Assembly (NCBI RefSeq): GCF_009936275.1
Contig: NZ_AP019797.1
Span: forward strand, 1,045,501 to 1,109,500
Direction of reading: 5' to 3'
From: Rhodothermus marinus
GTDB lineage: Bacteria > Bacteroidota > Rhodothermia > Rhodothermales > Rhodothermaceae
Length of the DNA: 64,000 nucleotides
The number at the start of each line of letters is the position of its first letter. Position 1 is the first letter of the stretch. Positions 25,141-35,139 of this stretch are shown piece after piece. The notes beneath the pieces were generated by a model. It saw nothing but the letters and a program-made list of their open reading frames with translations. It searched no databases and was not told where the DNA came from. Position numbers and translations under genes: made by a program.

Positions 25141-25313
25141 ACACCCGGTTTCCCGCCCTGAAAGCGCGGGCGCACCCTGCGATGCGCCCCTACCAGACCA
25201 ACCACGACGTTTCCATCAGGTAGGGGCGGACCGCGGTGTCCGCCCTGTCATACCGCCGGATCACGTCCGGCACATGAGGGGCGCCGTCATGCACCGGTGA
25301 ATCAGCGATCCCC
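25141..25313 (+). repeat. Dispersed repeat family A, copy 2
   Basis: Contains GCGGGCGCACC paired with GATGCGCCCCTACC, GTAGGGGCGGACCGCGGTGT with CCGCCC, GCCGGATCACGTCCG, and ATGCACCGGTGAATCAGCGA. It lies between the efflux operon and the terminator of the convergent gene. Confidence 0.85.
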
Positions 25314-25314
25314 G

Positions 25315-25351
25315 AAAAAAACGTCTTCGGAAGATCGATTCCGAAGACGTT
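25315..25351 (-). terminator. Intrinsic terminator of the acidic-tail gene
   Basis: A 12-bp perfect stem (AACGTCTTCGGA with TCCGAAGACGTT) around an 8-base loop. On the minus strand it is followed by seven T residues. It is 26 bases past the stop codon. Confidence 0.88.
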
Positions 25352-25376
25352 CAGGCATGCGAAGCGCCGGTTCGCT

Positions 25377-25916
25377 TCAGTCTTTTTCCTCGTCGTCCTC
25401 GAGATCCTCGTCCTCGAAGTCCTCTTCGTCGAATTCGTCTTCGTCGAACTCGTCGTCCTCCTCCTCGTCGTCGAATTCGTCCTCGTCCAGTTCCTCATCC
25501 AGGTCTTCGTCGAGCGTTTCGTCCGGCACCACCGCATCGACTTCGGCCTCCTCTTCGTCCTCGAGTCCGCCCAGGATGGTTTCCATCGTGTCGGGCTCCG
25601 GCTCGGGCGTGCGGGGACGATGGCGCTGCTGCAGTTCGGCCTTAAGTTCCGGCACCAGCTCGTAGATGAGGCCCAGATGGTGCTTGCCCGTCTGCACCAC
25701 CAGGCCCAGCTTGATCATGGCCTGGGCGACGTCGTAAGGGCACATCTCGTAGCCCTTGCCCCGCAGGTAGAAGTTGGCGTTTCGCCGCTCGGTGCCCACA
25801 ATGAGCACATAGCCCCGCGCCAGCTTGTTCTTGGCGTGGTTGATCCATTTGTCCTTGGAGACGGTGGGGCCTACGCGTCGCTCTGGTTCTGGCTGATAGT
25901 CGCTGACCGGTTCCAT
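25377..25916 (-). CDS. Hypothetical protein with long acidic tail
   Basis: 179 residues in two parts. Residues 1 to about 110 look folded and somewhat basic (KDKWINHAKNKLARGYVLIV, YLRGKGYEMCPYDVAQAMIK, GLIYELVPELKAEL). From about residue 125 to the end the protein is almost wholly Asp and Glu, with alternating DE and a few Phe and Leu. I do not recognise the family. Acidic tails of this kind occur on proteins that bind basic partners or mimic nucleic acid, but that is only analogy. No signal peptide, so cytoplasmic. It is transcribed alone towards a strong terminator and diverges from the MscS gene. Confidence 0.75.
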   Translation of the reverse strand: MEPVSDYQPEPERRVGPTVSKDKWINHAKNKLARGYVLIVGTERRNANFYLRGKGYEMCPYDVAQAMIKLGLVVQTGKHHLGLIYELVPELKAELQQRHRPRTPEPEPDTMETILGGLEDEEEAEVDAVVPDETLDEDLDEELDEDEFDDEEEDDEFDEDEFDEEDFEDEDLEDDEEKD

Positions 25917-26004
25917 ACGCCGCAGGGTTGGGAAAATCCTGTTGAAAGAGCAGCACCATCAACCGCAACAAAAAGTCCCTGTTCCTGAAGGGAAGGAGAT
26001 CCTT

Positions 26005-26012
26005 TATATTTT
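26005..26012 (+). promoter_or_regulatory. Possible -10/-7 box
   Basis: TATATTTT, seven of eight matches to the Bacteroidota-type TAnnTTTG box, about 40 bases before the preferred start of the MscS gene. No clear upstream box. Confidence 0.3.
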
Positions 26013-26050
26013 TCGAGCACGTGAACGCGCGAACCAATCCGTGGAGGAGC

Positions 26051-27172
26051 ATGCTTCTGGGATTGCAGCTCAATGAACTGGGACAGACCATGATTGCCGG
26101 CGCACCGCTCCTTGAATGGCTCAAGGCTATCGGGGTGTGGGCGGCGCTTTCGGTGGTGTTCATCGTGGTGCAGCGGGTGCTGGCAGGCCGGATCGAAGCG
26201 CTGGCCACGCGCACCCGCACGAACATCGACAACATCATCGCGAACATCCTGCGCCAGACGCGCGCCTACTTCCTGGTGGGTCTGGCCTTTTATGCGGCGG
26301 TGGCCATCGTGCAATTGCCCCGGCCGGTCGTCCAGTGGGGCGGGCGCATCGCCTTCGTGCTGCTGCTGTTGCAGCTCATCCGCTGGGGAAGCGGGCTCAT
26401 CACGTTTTACGTGGAGCGCTATCGCCAGCAGAAGCTCGAAGAAGACCCGGCCGCCGTCACCTCGATGCAGGCGCTGGGCTTCATCGGGCGGCTCGTGCTC
26501 TGGACCATCGTGCTGCTGGTGGCGCTGGACAACTTCGGCGTGGACATCACGGCGCTTATCGCCAGCGTCGGCATCGCCGGCGTCGCCATCGGCCTGGCCG
26601 TACAGAACATCCTGGGCGATCTGTTCGCCTCGCTGTCGATCGTGCTCGACAAACCTTTCGTGGTGGGCGACTTCATCATCATCGACAACTACATGGGCAC
26701 GGTCGAGCACATCGGCCTCAAGTCCACACGCATCCGCAGCCTCACCGGCGAGCAGCTCGTCTTTTCCAACAGCGATCTGCTCAACAGCCGCATTCGCAAC
26801 TATAAGCGCATGCAGGAGCGGCGCATCGTGTTCACGGTGGGCGTGGTCTATCAGACGCCGAAGGAAAAGCTGGAAAAGATCCCGCAGATCATCCGCGAGA
26901 TCATCGAGGCGCAGGAGATGGTGCGCTTCGACCGGGCGCACTTCAAGGAGTTCGGCCCTTCGTCGCTCAACTTCGAGGTGGTCTACTGGGTGCTCGATCC
27001 GGACTACACGCTCTACATGAACATCCAGCAGGCCATCAACCTGGCGCTGTTTGAGCGCTTCCAGCAGGAGGGAATCGAGTTTGCCTACCCGACGCAGACG
27101 CTCTTTGTCTATCCGATGAAGCCGGTCGAGGTCGCCGCCCCGCAGGATGCCGATGCACGCGCCCGGGCCTGA
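26051..27172 (+). CDS. Mechanosensitive ion channel, MscS family
   Basis: About 373 residues from the ATG at 26051, which has GGAGGAG just before it, closer than usual. A GTG at 26021 would add ten residues, but it lies almost on the predicted transcription start. Four to five N-terminal membrane helices lead to the pore helix IASVGIAGVAIGLAVQNILG (the Gly/Ala-rich TM3), then the beta-domain (FVVGDFIIIDNYMGTVEHIG and STRIRSLTGEQLVFSNSDLL) and the alpha-beta C-terminal domain. Such channels open on membrane tension and release solutes during hypo-osmotic shock. Monocistronic, convergent with the M28 operon. Confidence 0.9.
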   Translation: MLLGLQLNELGQTMIAGAPLLEWLKAIGVWAALSVVFIVVQRVLAGRIEALATRTRTNIDNIIANILRQTRAYFLVGLAFYAAVAIVQLPRPVVQWGGRIAFVLLLLQLIRWGSGLITFYVERYRQQKLEEDPAAVTSMQALGFIGRLVLWTIVLLVALDNFGVDITALIASVGIAGVAIGLAVQNILGDLFASLSIVLDKPFVVGDFIIIDNYMGTVEHIGLKSTRIRSLTGEQLVFSNSDLLNSRIRNYKRMQERRIVFTVGVVYQTPKEKLEKIPQIIREIIEAQEMVRFDRAHFKEFGPSSLNFEVVYWVLDPDYTLYMNIQQAINLALFERFQQEGIEFAYPTQTLFVYPMKPVEVAAPQDADARARA

Positions 27173-27176
27173 ATGC

Positions 27177-27204
27177 AAAAAGGGCGGGTCCGACGACCCG
27201 CCCT
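27177..27204 (-). terminator. Intrinsic terminator of the M28 operon
   Basis: Ten-base stem AGGGCGGGTC/GACCCGCCCT with a CGAC loop. On the minus strand it is followed by five T residues. It may also slow transcription arriving from the MscS gene. Confidence 0.8.
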
Positions 27205-27234
27205 GAGGTCTGGAAGGCGTTCCGTCGCTCCAGC

Positions 27235-28869
27235 TCAGTGGGTACCTTCGGGCATCGGCAGCGGCTTTCGGGGAAGGCGCTCGTCGCGCTCGGCCGCGTG
27301 GTAGGCGAAGGCGGCGATGATCGTGGCGGCCTGCTTCAGGTCGTCTTCGATCACGTGGTCGAGGACGTCCATGTTCGAGTGGTGCGTGCGCGTGCCGTAG
27401 GCCAGGTGGTCCTGAATGAACTGAAAGCCGGGCAGGCCCACGGCGTCGAACGACAGGTGGTCGGTGCCGCCCGTGTTGCGGAGCGAGAGCGTGGCCGCGC
27501 CCAGATCGTGGAAAGGCGCCAGCCAGGCCCGGAAGATCGGGGCCACGGCTTCGTTGCCCTGCAGATAGACGCCCCGGATCTTGCCGCCGCCGTTGTCCAG
27601 GTTGAAGTAGACCGAGAACTTTTCGTGCTCGGGCTTGAGGCGGCCCGGGGGCTGGCCCCAGCCGCGTAGCTCGGCGAAATGCTGATCGACATAGGCGCGG
27701 GAGCCCAGCAGACCCTGCTCCTCGCCGGTCCAGAGCGCCAGCCGGATCGTGCGGCGCGGGCCGCGGCCCAGCCGATCGTAGACCGCCTTCAGGATGCGCA
27801 TGGCCTCCATCATGACGGCCGAGCCGGCCGCGTTGTCGGTGGCACCGGTGCCCGCGTGCCACGAGTCGAAGTGCGCACCGAGCATCACCACCTCGTCGCC
27901 GATCCGGGGATCGGTGCCGGGCAGCTCGGCGATCAGGTTGTATTCGTACGGATCGTCGTCGTTGAACGACACGTCGAGATCCAGCGTCATCTCGACCCGG
28001 AAGCCGCGCTCGAGCAGCCGATAGATGCGGTTGTAGTGCTCGACGGCCACGGTGAACTGGGGGATGACCCGGACGCCCGGCTCCCAGGGACCGGGACGTT
28101 CGTACCAGGGCGTGCCGGGCGCTGCAGGCACGTCGGCCGCATCGACGAACACGGTGCCGTAGTCGCCCCGGTAGCCACGGTCGAGGATGGCCAGCGGCTG
28201 CTCCTCGTAGAGAAACTGCAGGCGGCGCTGGGCCAGTTCGAGCTGGCGTAGCACTTCCGCACTGTAACGGCGGCCGCCGCCTTCGGGACGGGCCGCGTTG
28301 GCCAGCGCCAGCAGGTCTTCGGCATCGCGCCGCCGCGCCAGCGGCTCGAAGGGTTCCTTGAGCTCCCGGGGCGGCTCCAGCAGTACGATCTTCCCACGCA
28401 GCTTGCCCCGGTAGGCGGCAAACGCGCTGGTGTCTTCCACGTCGAAGCGCACCACCTCGGCCGTGACGGGGCCGTCGATGTCGGGCGACCAGGCCTTCGG
28501 GTAGGCCAGCACCGGGAAGGCGACGGGCGCGGTCACCTCGGCCCGCACGTGGTGCAGCGTCCAGCCGCGCCCGAACGGTCCCCACGGCTCGCGATGGACG
28601 TTCGCCAGCCCCCAGCTTTCCAGCCGACGGGCAGCCCAGGCCATCGCGCTGTCGAGCAGCGGCGAGCCCGTCAGGCGCGGGCCGTACACGTCGGTCAGCC
28701 AGAACATCGTCGCCATCACCTGGCTCCGCTCCAGCCCCTCCTCACGGATAAGGCGAACGGCCAGCGTATCGACCGGCTCCTGGGCCCGCAGCGGGATCAC
28801 CCATAGCAGGGCCATCAGGAGCCAGCCTGTGTGCTTAATCTTCCGAACGGTGGCGATAGCGGATAACAT
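27235..28869 (-). CDS. M28-family zinc peptidase (secreted)
   Basis: 544 residues. A signal peptide (GWLLMALLWVIPLRAQ) is followed by a prodomain-like start and a PA-type insert (about residues 110-260). The M28 catalytic domain carries MLGAHFDSWHAGTGATDNAA with His and Asp ligands, WTGEEQGLLGSRAY with the catalytic and ligand Glu, and TDHLSFD with the final His. The family comprises aminopeptidases and carboxypeptidases that degrade exported peptides. Its start overlaps the end of the DUF190 gene by 35 bp, so it is the last gene of the minus-strand run beginning at 30026. Why a peptidase sits behind a fluoride channel is unclear. Confidence 0.9.
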   Translation of the reverse strand: MLSAIATVRKIKHTGWLLMALLWVIPLRAQEPVDTLAVRLIREEGLERSQVMATMFWLTDVYGPRLTGSPLLDSAMAWAARRLESWGLANVHREPWGPFGRGWTLHHVRAEVTAPVAFPVLAYPKAWSPDIDGPVTAEVVRFDVEDTSAFAAYRGKLRGKIVLLEPPRELKEPFEPLARRRDAEDLLALANAARPEGGGRRYSAEVLRQLELAQRRLQFLYEEQPLAILDRGYRGDYGTVFVDAADVPAAPGTPWYERPGPWEPGVRVIPQFTVAVEHYNRIYRLLERGFRVEMTLDLDVSFNDDDPYEYNLIAELPGTDPRIGDEVVMLGAHFDSWHAGTGATDNAAGSAVMMEAMRILKAVYDRLGRGPRRTIRLALWTGEEQGLLGSRAYVDQHFAELRGWGQPPGRLKPEHEKFSVYFNLDNGGGKIRGVYLQGNEAVAPIFRAWLAPFHDLGAATLSLRNTGGTDHLSFDAVGLPGFQFIQDHLAYGTRTHHSNMDVLDHVIEDDLKQAATIIAAFAYHAAERDERLPRKPLPMPEGTH

Positions 28870-29179
28870 GAGCCTTCTCCATGGTAATGAGTCCTTCCTG
28901 TACGACCTCGTCCAGGAAAGGTAAGATTTTCTGGATGTTTTCTTCCGTATCGACGATCTCGACCACCACGGGCAGGTCCTCGGAGAGCCGGAGCAGTTTG
29001 GCCGTGTGGACGCGGCTGGAGGCCCCGAAGCCCATGATTCCGCGCAGCACGGTGGCGCCGGCCAGATTCAGCTCGCGGGCCTTGAGCACGATCTGTTCGT
29101 AGAGCGGCCGCCCGTGGTAGCGGTCGGTCTCGCCGATGAAAATGCGCAGCAGGACGCCTTCGGCGGGTAGCTTCGTCAT
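28835..29179 (-). CDS. DUF190 protein
   Basis: 114 residues, full length for DUF190 (PF02641), a small ferredoxin-like fold related to PII-type proteins. Seen are GVLLRIFIGETDRYHGRPLY, ATVLRGIMGFGASSRVHT and LPVVVEIVDTEENIQKIL. It is commonly a neighbour of crcB, as here, where it overlaps crcB by 4 bp. Its role in fluoride handling is unproven; a regulatory or ligand-sensing function is plausible from the PII-like fold. Cytoplasmic. Confidence 0.88.
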   Translation of the reverse strand: MTKLPAEGVLLRIFIGETDRYHGRPLYEQIVLKARELNLAGATVLRGIMGFGASSRVHTAKLLRLSEDLPVVVEIVDTEENIQKILPFLDEVVQEGLITMEKAHVIRYRHRSED

Positions 29180-29565
29180 GGCATGCCTCCCAGATGCAGC
29201 AACAGGCGGGCGGTCAGAAAACCCAGCGCGACGCACAGCAGGCCGGCCAGACTGCTTCCCAGCAGGTTCAGCAGACCCAGCACCAGCTCGCCGTCGCGCA
29301 GCAGGTTGAAGCTTTCCAGTCCGTACGTGGAAAAGGTAGTAAACGCCCCGAAAAATCCCACGAAAACCAGCGGGGGAATCGGGGTTGGCAGCGGGACCGC
29401 CTCCGAAAGCGCCCAGAGCAGTCCGAGCCCGTAGCAGCCGGTCAGGTTGACCACCAGCGTGCCCCAGGGGAAGGCCGGTCCCAGCCAGGCGTAGACCAGC
29501 CCGGAAAGCGCGTAGCGGGCAAGCGCCCCGAGGGCGCCGCCCAGGGCGATCAGCAGCAGCTTCAT
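29176..29565 (-). CDS. crcB: Fluoride channel CrcB/Fluc
   Basis: 129 residues and four membrane helices, the normal size. Conserved Fluc motifs are GGALGALARYALSG at the start, PWGTLVVNLTGCYGLG with the pore Asn, and GFFGAFTTFSTYGLE with the Phe-box and the central Na+-site threonines. The family works as dual-topology dimers that let fluoride leak out of the cell. It overlaps DUF1232 upstream and DUF190 downstream by 4 bp each. No fluoride riboswitch is visible upstream. Confidence 0.94.
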   Translation of the reverse strand: MKLLLIALGGALGALARYALSGLVYAWLGPAFPWGTLVVNLTGCYGLGLLWALSEAVPLPTPIPPLVFVGFFGAFTTFSTYGLESFNLLRDGELVLGLLNLLGSSLAGLLCVALGFLTARLLLHLGGMP

Positions 29566-30026
29566 GCGTGTCGGCGTCCGTTGTTGCGGCTACGCAGCGC
29601 CTCCCATTGACGGAAGCGTTCGAGGTCGGCCTGAATGGCGCGGGCCACGGCGGCAATGACGGCCACGTCGTCCACGAGACCCAGGCCCAGCAGAGCGTCC
29701 GGCAACAGATCGGCCGGATTGACGAAGTAGGCGAGTGCGGCCGCAGCGTAAAGCAGCGAGCGCCAGGGGACGACCCGGTATTCCCGGCGCGCCCAGGCAT
29801 GCACCATGCGCAGCAGCGTCTGCAGTTCGCCGCGTACCTGCACCAGCGCGGCCTCGCGGTGGGCCAGCCGACGCGAAGCGTGCAACACCAACCGCATCAG
29901 CCGACTCCGACGGGATAGCGAACGCCGGGCCGTGCGCAGCGCCAGCTTGAAAGCCCGCGTGCGCAAAGGCGGCCGGGCCAGCACTTCGGACGACATCGCG
30001 CGTGTTTCCAGATCAGGCAGGGGCAT
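29562..30026 (-). CDS. DUF1232 (YkvA-like) protein
   Basis: 154 residues. The C-terminal half has the DUF1232 signature LAYFVNPADLLPDALLGLGL followed by VDDVAVIAAV, near residues 96-128. The N-terminal half is rich in arginine and helical. Function unknown; the family is often found near membrane-stress genes. It is the first gene of the minus-strand operon with crcB, DUF190 and the M28 peptidase, and faces away from the BNR-repeat gene, with 63 bp between them for two promoters. Confidence 0.85.
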   Translation of the reverse strand: MPLPDLETRAMSSEVLARPPLRTRAFKLALRTARRSLSRRSRLMRLVLHASRRLAHREAALVQVRGELQTLLRMVHAWARREYRVVPWRSLLYAAAALAYFVNPADLLPDALLGLGLVDDVAVIAAVARAIQADLERFRQWEALRSRNNGRRHA

Positions 30027-30089
30027 GGCAAAAAATAAGACGATCTCGTAGTTTCTGCTGACCCCGAAACGTACCGGAATATAAAAACC

Positions 30090-33053
30090 ATGAGAAAGCG
30101 CATAAAATCACGGTATCGCGGCCTTTTCGGCCTGCTGCTCGGCCTGGTACTGACCTCGGCACAGGCGCAGGAACAGGCGCCGGTGCCACCTACCCCGGCC
30201 GACGTGCGGCTCCGGTCGTTTCAGGAGCGTATGGCACGGGTGGAACGCTCGCTCGTGCGCAACGTGCCCTTCCGCAGCATCGGCCCGACCATCATGAGCG
30301 GCCGTGTGGTGGACGTGGACGTCAACCCGGACGACCCGACCGAATTCTACGTGGCCTACGCCTCGGGCGGCCTCTGGAAGACCGAAAACAACGGCATTTC
30401 CTTCCGGCCGCTTTTCGACCGCGGGGCGACGATGACCATTGGCGACATTGCCGTAGACTGGGCGCATGGCGAGACGATCTGGGTGGGCACGGGCGAAAGC
30501 AACTCCAGCCGCTCTTCCTACGCGGGCACGGGCATCTATCGCTCCACGGACGGTGGCCGCACCTGGGAGCATCTGGGCCTGGCCGAAACGCACCACATCG
30601 GCCGCATCGTGATCCACCCGGACGATCCCAACACGGTCTGGGTAGCGGCCGTCGGCCATCTCTATTCGCCGAATCCCGAACGCGGCGTCTACAAGACCAC
30701 GGACGGCGGCCGCACCTGGCGGCGTGTGCTTTACGTGGACGACAACACCGGAGCCATCGACCTGGCCATCGACCCGACCAACCCGAACGTGCTCTACGCG
30801 GCGATGTGGCATCGGGAACGCCGCGCCTGGAACTTCGTCGAGGCGGGTCCCGGCTCGGGCATCTTCAAATCGACCGACGGCGGCGAAACCTGGCAGCGCC
30901 TCAACGTCGAGGGCAGCGGCTTCCCGACGGGCGAGGGCGTCGGTCGCATCGGACTGGCCCTCTATCCGAAGAATCCGCAGATTCTCTATGCACTGCTCGA
31001 CAACCAGTACCACCGCCCCGAGGAAGAAGCGGAGCAACCCGCGCTGACCAAGGAAGACTTTCTGGAGATGAGCCGGGAGGCCTTTCTGGCGCTGTCGGAC
31101 GATTCGCTGGAGGCTTTCCTCCGGGAAAACGGCTTCCCGCGCGAGTACACGGCAAAGCGGGTGAAAGAGATGGTGCGGCGCGGCGAAATCGAGCCGCGGG
31201 CGCTCTACGACTACCTGACCGACGCAAACCGGGAGCTGTTCGAGACGCCCGTCATCGGCGCCGAGGTCTATCGCTCGGACGACGGCGGCCGCACCTGGCG
31301 CCGCACGCACGAAGGCTACCTGGACAACGTGTACTTTTCCTATGGCTATTATTTCGGCCAGATCCGGGTCGATCCGAACGACCCCGACCACGTCTACATC
31401 ATGGGCGTGCCGATCCTGGTCTCGGACGACGGCGGCCGTACCTGGCGCTCGATCAACGAGGAGAACGTGCATGTGGACCACCATGCGCTCTGGGTCAACC
31501 CGAACCGGCCGGGCCACCTGGTCAACGGCAACGACGGGGGCGTGAACCTGACCTATGACGACGGCCAGACCTGGTTCAAGGCCAACACGCCTCCGGTGGG
31601 ACAGTTCTATTCGGTGGCGGTCGACAGCGCCCGGCCTTACAACGTCTACGGCGGTCTGCAGGACAACGGCGTCTGGGTCGGCCCCAGCACCTACGAGTTC
31701 AGCTACGAATGGTACGCCGAGGGCCGCTATCCCTACGAGCGGCTGCTGGGCGGCGACGGCATGCAGGTGCAGGTCGATCCGCGCACGAACGACATCGTCT
31801 ATGCGGGCTTTCAGTTCGGCAACTACTTCCGGATCGAGCGCAAAACGGGTCGGCGCGTGCCCATCAAGCCCCGCCACAAGCTGGGCGAGCGGCCGCTTCG
31901 ATTCAACTGGGAGACGCCCATTTTCCTGTCGCGCCACCATCCCGACATCCTGTACCTGGGCTCGAACAAGCTCCACCGCTCCTTCAACCGGGGCGACGAC
32001 TGGGAGACGATCTCGGGCGACCTGACGCGCGGCGGACGCAAAGGCGACGTGCCCTACGGCACGCTCACGACGATCGCCGAGTCGGAGCTTCGCTTCGGGC
32101 TCATCTACGTGGGCAGCGACGACGGCCTGGTGCACGTAACGCGCGACGGCGGCGTCACCTGGCAGCGCATTTCCGACGCGTTGCCGCAGCACCTGTGGGT
32201 GAGCCACGTCGAACCCTCGCAACACGTCGAAAGCCGCGTCTACGTGGCACTCAACGGGTACCGGTGGGACGACTTCACGCCCTATCTCTACCGCTCCGAA
32301 GATTACGGGCTGCACTGGACGCGCATCGGGACCGATCTGCCCTACGAGCCGATTAACGTCGTGCGGGAGGATCCCTACAACCCGGACATCCTCTACGTGG
32401 GCACCGACGGCGGGCTTTACGTGTCGCTCGACGGCGGGCGCTCGTTCATGCCCTTCTACGAGGGGTTGCCGCATGCGCCCGTGCACGACCTGGTCATCCA
32501 CAAGCGGGAGCGCGATCTGGTGGTGGCCACGCACGGCCGCTCGCTCTACGTGGCCGACCTGGAGGAGGTCGAGCAACTCACGCCGGAGCTGCTCCAGCGG
32601 CCGCTGCACGTGTTCGCGATTGACACGCTCCAGCGCAATCCGAACTGGGGCCGCATCCGGGCCGTCTGGATGCCGCCCGACACGCCCGCCGTACGGATTC
32701 CGTACTACAGCCGCGAGGCCGGTCCGGTGACGATCCGGGTGCTGACCGAAGACGGCCTGCTGCTGGCCGTGCGCACCGACACGGCCGAGGTCGGGCTGAA
32801 CTACCCGGTCTATGATCTGACGATCGACACGACGCAGGTGGCCGCGTTCAACGCGCAGCGCGAGGAGAAAGCACAGGTGAAGGTGGCCGACAACGGCCGC
32901 TACTATCTGCCGCCGGGCACCTATACGGTGGAGCTGGTGCGCGGTGCGGCCACGGCCCGCGGCCGACTGGTGGTGCAACGCAGTCGCCGCGATCGCTTTC
33001 AGATGCTTCCGCGCGTTGAGCCCGAGATGGAATGGTATCTTGAGCGCTACTGA
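30090..33053 (+). CDS. BNR/VPS10-like beta-propeller protein (secreted)
   Basis: 987 residues. A signal peptide (GLFGLLLGLVLTSAQAQ) is followed by repeated Asp-box motifs, for example STDGGRTWEHL, TTDGGRTWRRV, STDGGETWQRL, SDDGGRTWRRT and SDDGGRTWRSI. The spacing fits one or two beta-propellers like those in sialidases and sortilin (VPS10) domains, and an Ig-like C-terminal part is possible. Proteins of this type are common and abundant in Bacteroidota, are exported, and are often annotated as glycosyl hydrolases without proof. The sialidase catalytic Arg triad is not evident, so I would not call it an enzyme. It has its own promoter region (TATAAAAACC before the ATG). Confidence 0.85.
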   Translation: MRKRIKSRYRGLFGLLLGLVLTSAQAQEQAPVPPTPADVRLRSFQERMARVERSLVRNVPFRSIGPTIMSGRVVDVDVNPDDPTEFYVAYASGGLWKTENNGISFRPLFDRGATMTIGDIAVDWAHGETIWVGTGESNSSRSSYAGTGIYRSTDGGRTWEHLGLAETHHIGRIVIHPDDPNTVWVAAVGHLYSPNPERGVYKTTDGGRTWRRVLYVDDNTGAIDLAIDPTNPNVLYAAMWHRERRAWNFVEAGPGSGIFKSTDGGETWQRLNVEGSGFPTGEGVGRIGLALYPKNPQILYALLDNQYHRPEEEAEQPALTKEDFLEMSREAFLALSDDSLEAFLRENGFPREYTAKRVKEMVRRGEIEPRALYDYLTDANRELFETPVIGAEVYRSDDGGRTWRRTHEGYLDNVYFSYGYYFGQIRVDPNDPDHVYIMGVPILVSDDGGRTWRSINEENVHVDHHALWVNPNRPGHLVNGNDGGVNLTYDDGQTWFKANTPPVGQFYSVAVDSARPYNVYGGLQDNGVWVGPSTYEFSYEWYAEGRYPYERLLGGDGMQVQVDPRTNDIVYAGFQFGNYFRIERKTGRRVPIKPRHKLGERPLRFNWETPIFLSRHHPDILYLGSNKLHRSFNRGDDWETISGDLTRGGRKGDVPYGTLTTIAESELRFGLIYVGSDDGLVHVTRDGGVTWQRISDALPQHLWVSHVEPSQHVESRVYVALNGYRWDDFTPYLYRSEDYGLHWTRIGTDLPYEPINVVREDPYNPDILYVGTDGGLYVSLDGGRSFMPFYEGLPHAPVHDLVIHKRERDLVVATHGRSLYVADLEEVEQLTPELLQRPLHVFAIDTLQRNPNWGRIRAVWMPPDTPAVRIPYYSREAGPVTIRVLTEDGLLLAVRTDTAEVGLNYPVYDLTIDTTQVAAFNAQREEKAQVKVADNGRYYLPPGTYTVELVRGAATARGRLVVQRSRRDRFQMLPRVEPEMEWYLERY

Positions 33054-33058
33054 AAAAA

Positions 33059-33982
33059 TTACTGGCGGGCCGGCAGGGGGTCGTGGCAGGGCGGCGCCGA
33101 GGCTTCCTCGCAGCAGGGATGGCTTTCGAATTCGAGGGTCACGTGCCCGATCCCGTACTGCTCGCGCAGCCGCTGCTTCAATGCCCGCTTGATCTGTTCC
33201 ATCCGGGGCAGGTCGGCTTCGTCGACGACCACGTGCGCCTCGAAGGCCAGGTGGTGTTCGTCGAGCTGCCAGATGTGCACGTGGTGCACGTCGCGTACAT
33301 GCGCCATCTGGCGCAGATCGGCGGCAATGTGCCGGGGGTCCAGATTCTCCGGCGTGCCTTCCATCAGAATGTGGGTAGTCTGTCGGAGAAGCTTCAGACT
33401 CAGCAAGGCGATATAGACGGCGATGCCGATCGTGATGACCGGGTCCACCCAGTAGGCGCCCCAGAGCAGGATGGCGATGCCGCCCAGGATGACGGCCACC
33501 GACGAAACGGCGTCCGAAATGATGTGCAGAAAAGCGCTGCGAATGTTCAGACTCTCATGAGCGTCCCGGTATAAGAGTACGGCCGTGAGCACGTTGGCCA
33601 CCAGGCCGATTGTAGCCACCGTCAGCATGACGGGCGCGTCGATGGGCTGAGGCGCCAGCAGGCGGTCGATTGCCTCTTTGACGAGAAAGAGCGCGATGAC
33701 CACCAGTGTCACCAGGTTGACGAACGCGCCCACGATCTCGGCGCGGCGATAGCCGAACGTCTTACGTGCGTTGGGCCGGCGGCGGGTCAGGCGGCGGGCC
33801 ACGTAGCTGACCCCCAGCGAGGCCGTGTCGTTCAGGTTATGCACGGCGTCGGAGAGCAGCGCCAGACTGCCCGCCAGCAAGCCCCCGACGATCTCGGCCA
33901 CCGAGATGAGCAGGTTCAGGCCGATCGAAAGCACGAGCCGACGGTGGCTCCCATCGTGCGCGTGTGTGTGAACGTGTGCCAT
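33059..33982 (-). CDS. Cation diffusion facilitator (Zn/Cd/Co exporter)
   Basis: 307 residues with a His-rich N-terminus (MAHVHTHAHDG) and six membrane helices. The metal site is SDAVHNLND in helix 2 (a His where many homologues have Asp or His) and HIISDAVSS in helix 5. A cytoplasmic domain follows (ILMEGTPENLDPRHI and VHHVHIWQLDEHHLAFEAHV). The tail HPCCEEASAPPCHD holds three Cys and two His, which could bind metal. CDF proteins export divalent metals by proton antiport. It lies downstream of mdh but beyond a strong terminator, so it is probably expressed separately. Confidence 0.93.
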   Translation of the reverse strand: MAHVHTHAHDGSHRRLVLSIGLNLLISVAEIVGGLLAGSLALLSDAVHNLNDTASLGVSYVARRLTRRRPNARKTFGYRRAEIVGAFVNLVTLVVIALFLVKEAIDRLLAPQPIDAPVMLTVATIGLVANVLTAVLLYRDAHESLNIRSAFLHIISDAVSSVAVILGGIAILLWGAYWVDPVITIGIAVYIALLSLKLLRQTTHILMEGTPENLDPRHIAADLRQMAHVRDVHHVHIWQLDEHHLAFEAHVVVDEADLPRMEQIKRALKQRLREQYGIGHVTLEFESHPCCEEASAPPCHDPLPARQ

Positions 33983-34021
33983 GCGACAGGCGCTACGCTT
34001 TTTGCGCGCCTACGAGCAGGA

Positions 34022-34069
34022 AAAAGCCGGAGTTCCGCACCCTTCAGCTAATGCGGAACTCCGGCTTTT
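34022..34069 (-). terminator. Intrinsic terminator of mdh
   Basis: An 18-bp perfect stem, AAAAGCCGGAGTTCCGCA with its complement, around a 12-base loop, ending in a T-run on the minus strand. It is directly after the mdh stop codon. Confidence 0.93.
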
Positions 34070-34072
34070 CGT

Positions 34073-35053
<981 letters not shown>

Positions 35054-35139
35054 CTAAAAATAGTACGAAGCGACCGAAAAGAAAGGTGCTGCTGTGTAAA
35101 TTGCCGGCAAAGCCTCGAATTATCGCGGTGGTGAACGAC

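Noticed and set aside
30027-30089. Fluoride riboswitch upstream of the crcB operon
   Set aside because: The 63-bp gap lacks the conserved fluoride motif and is too short to hold it together with two promoters.
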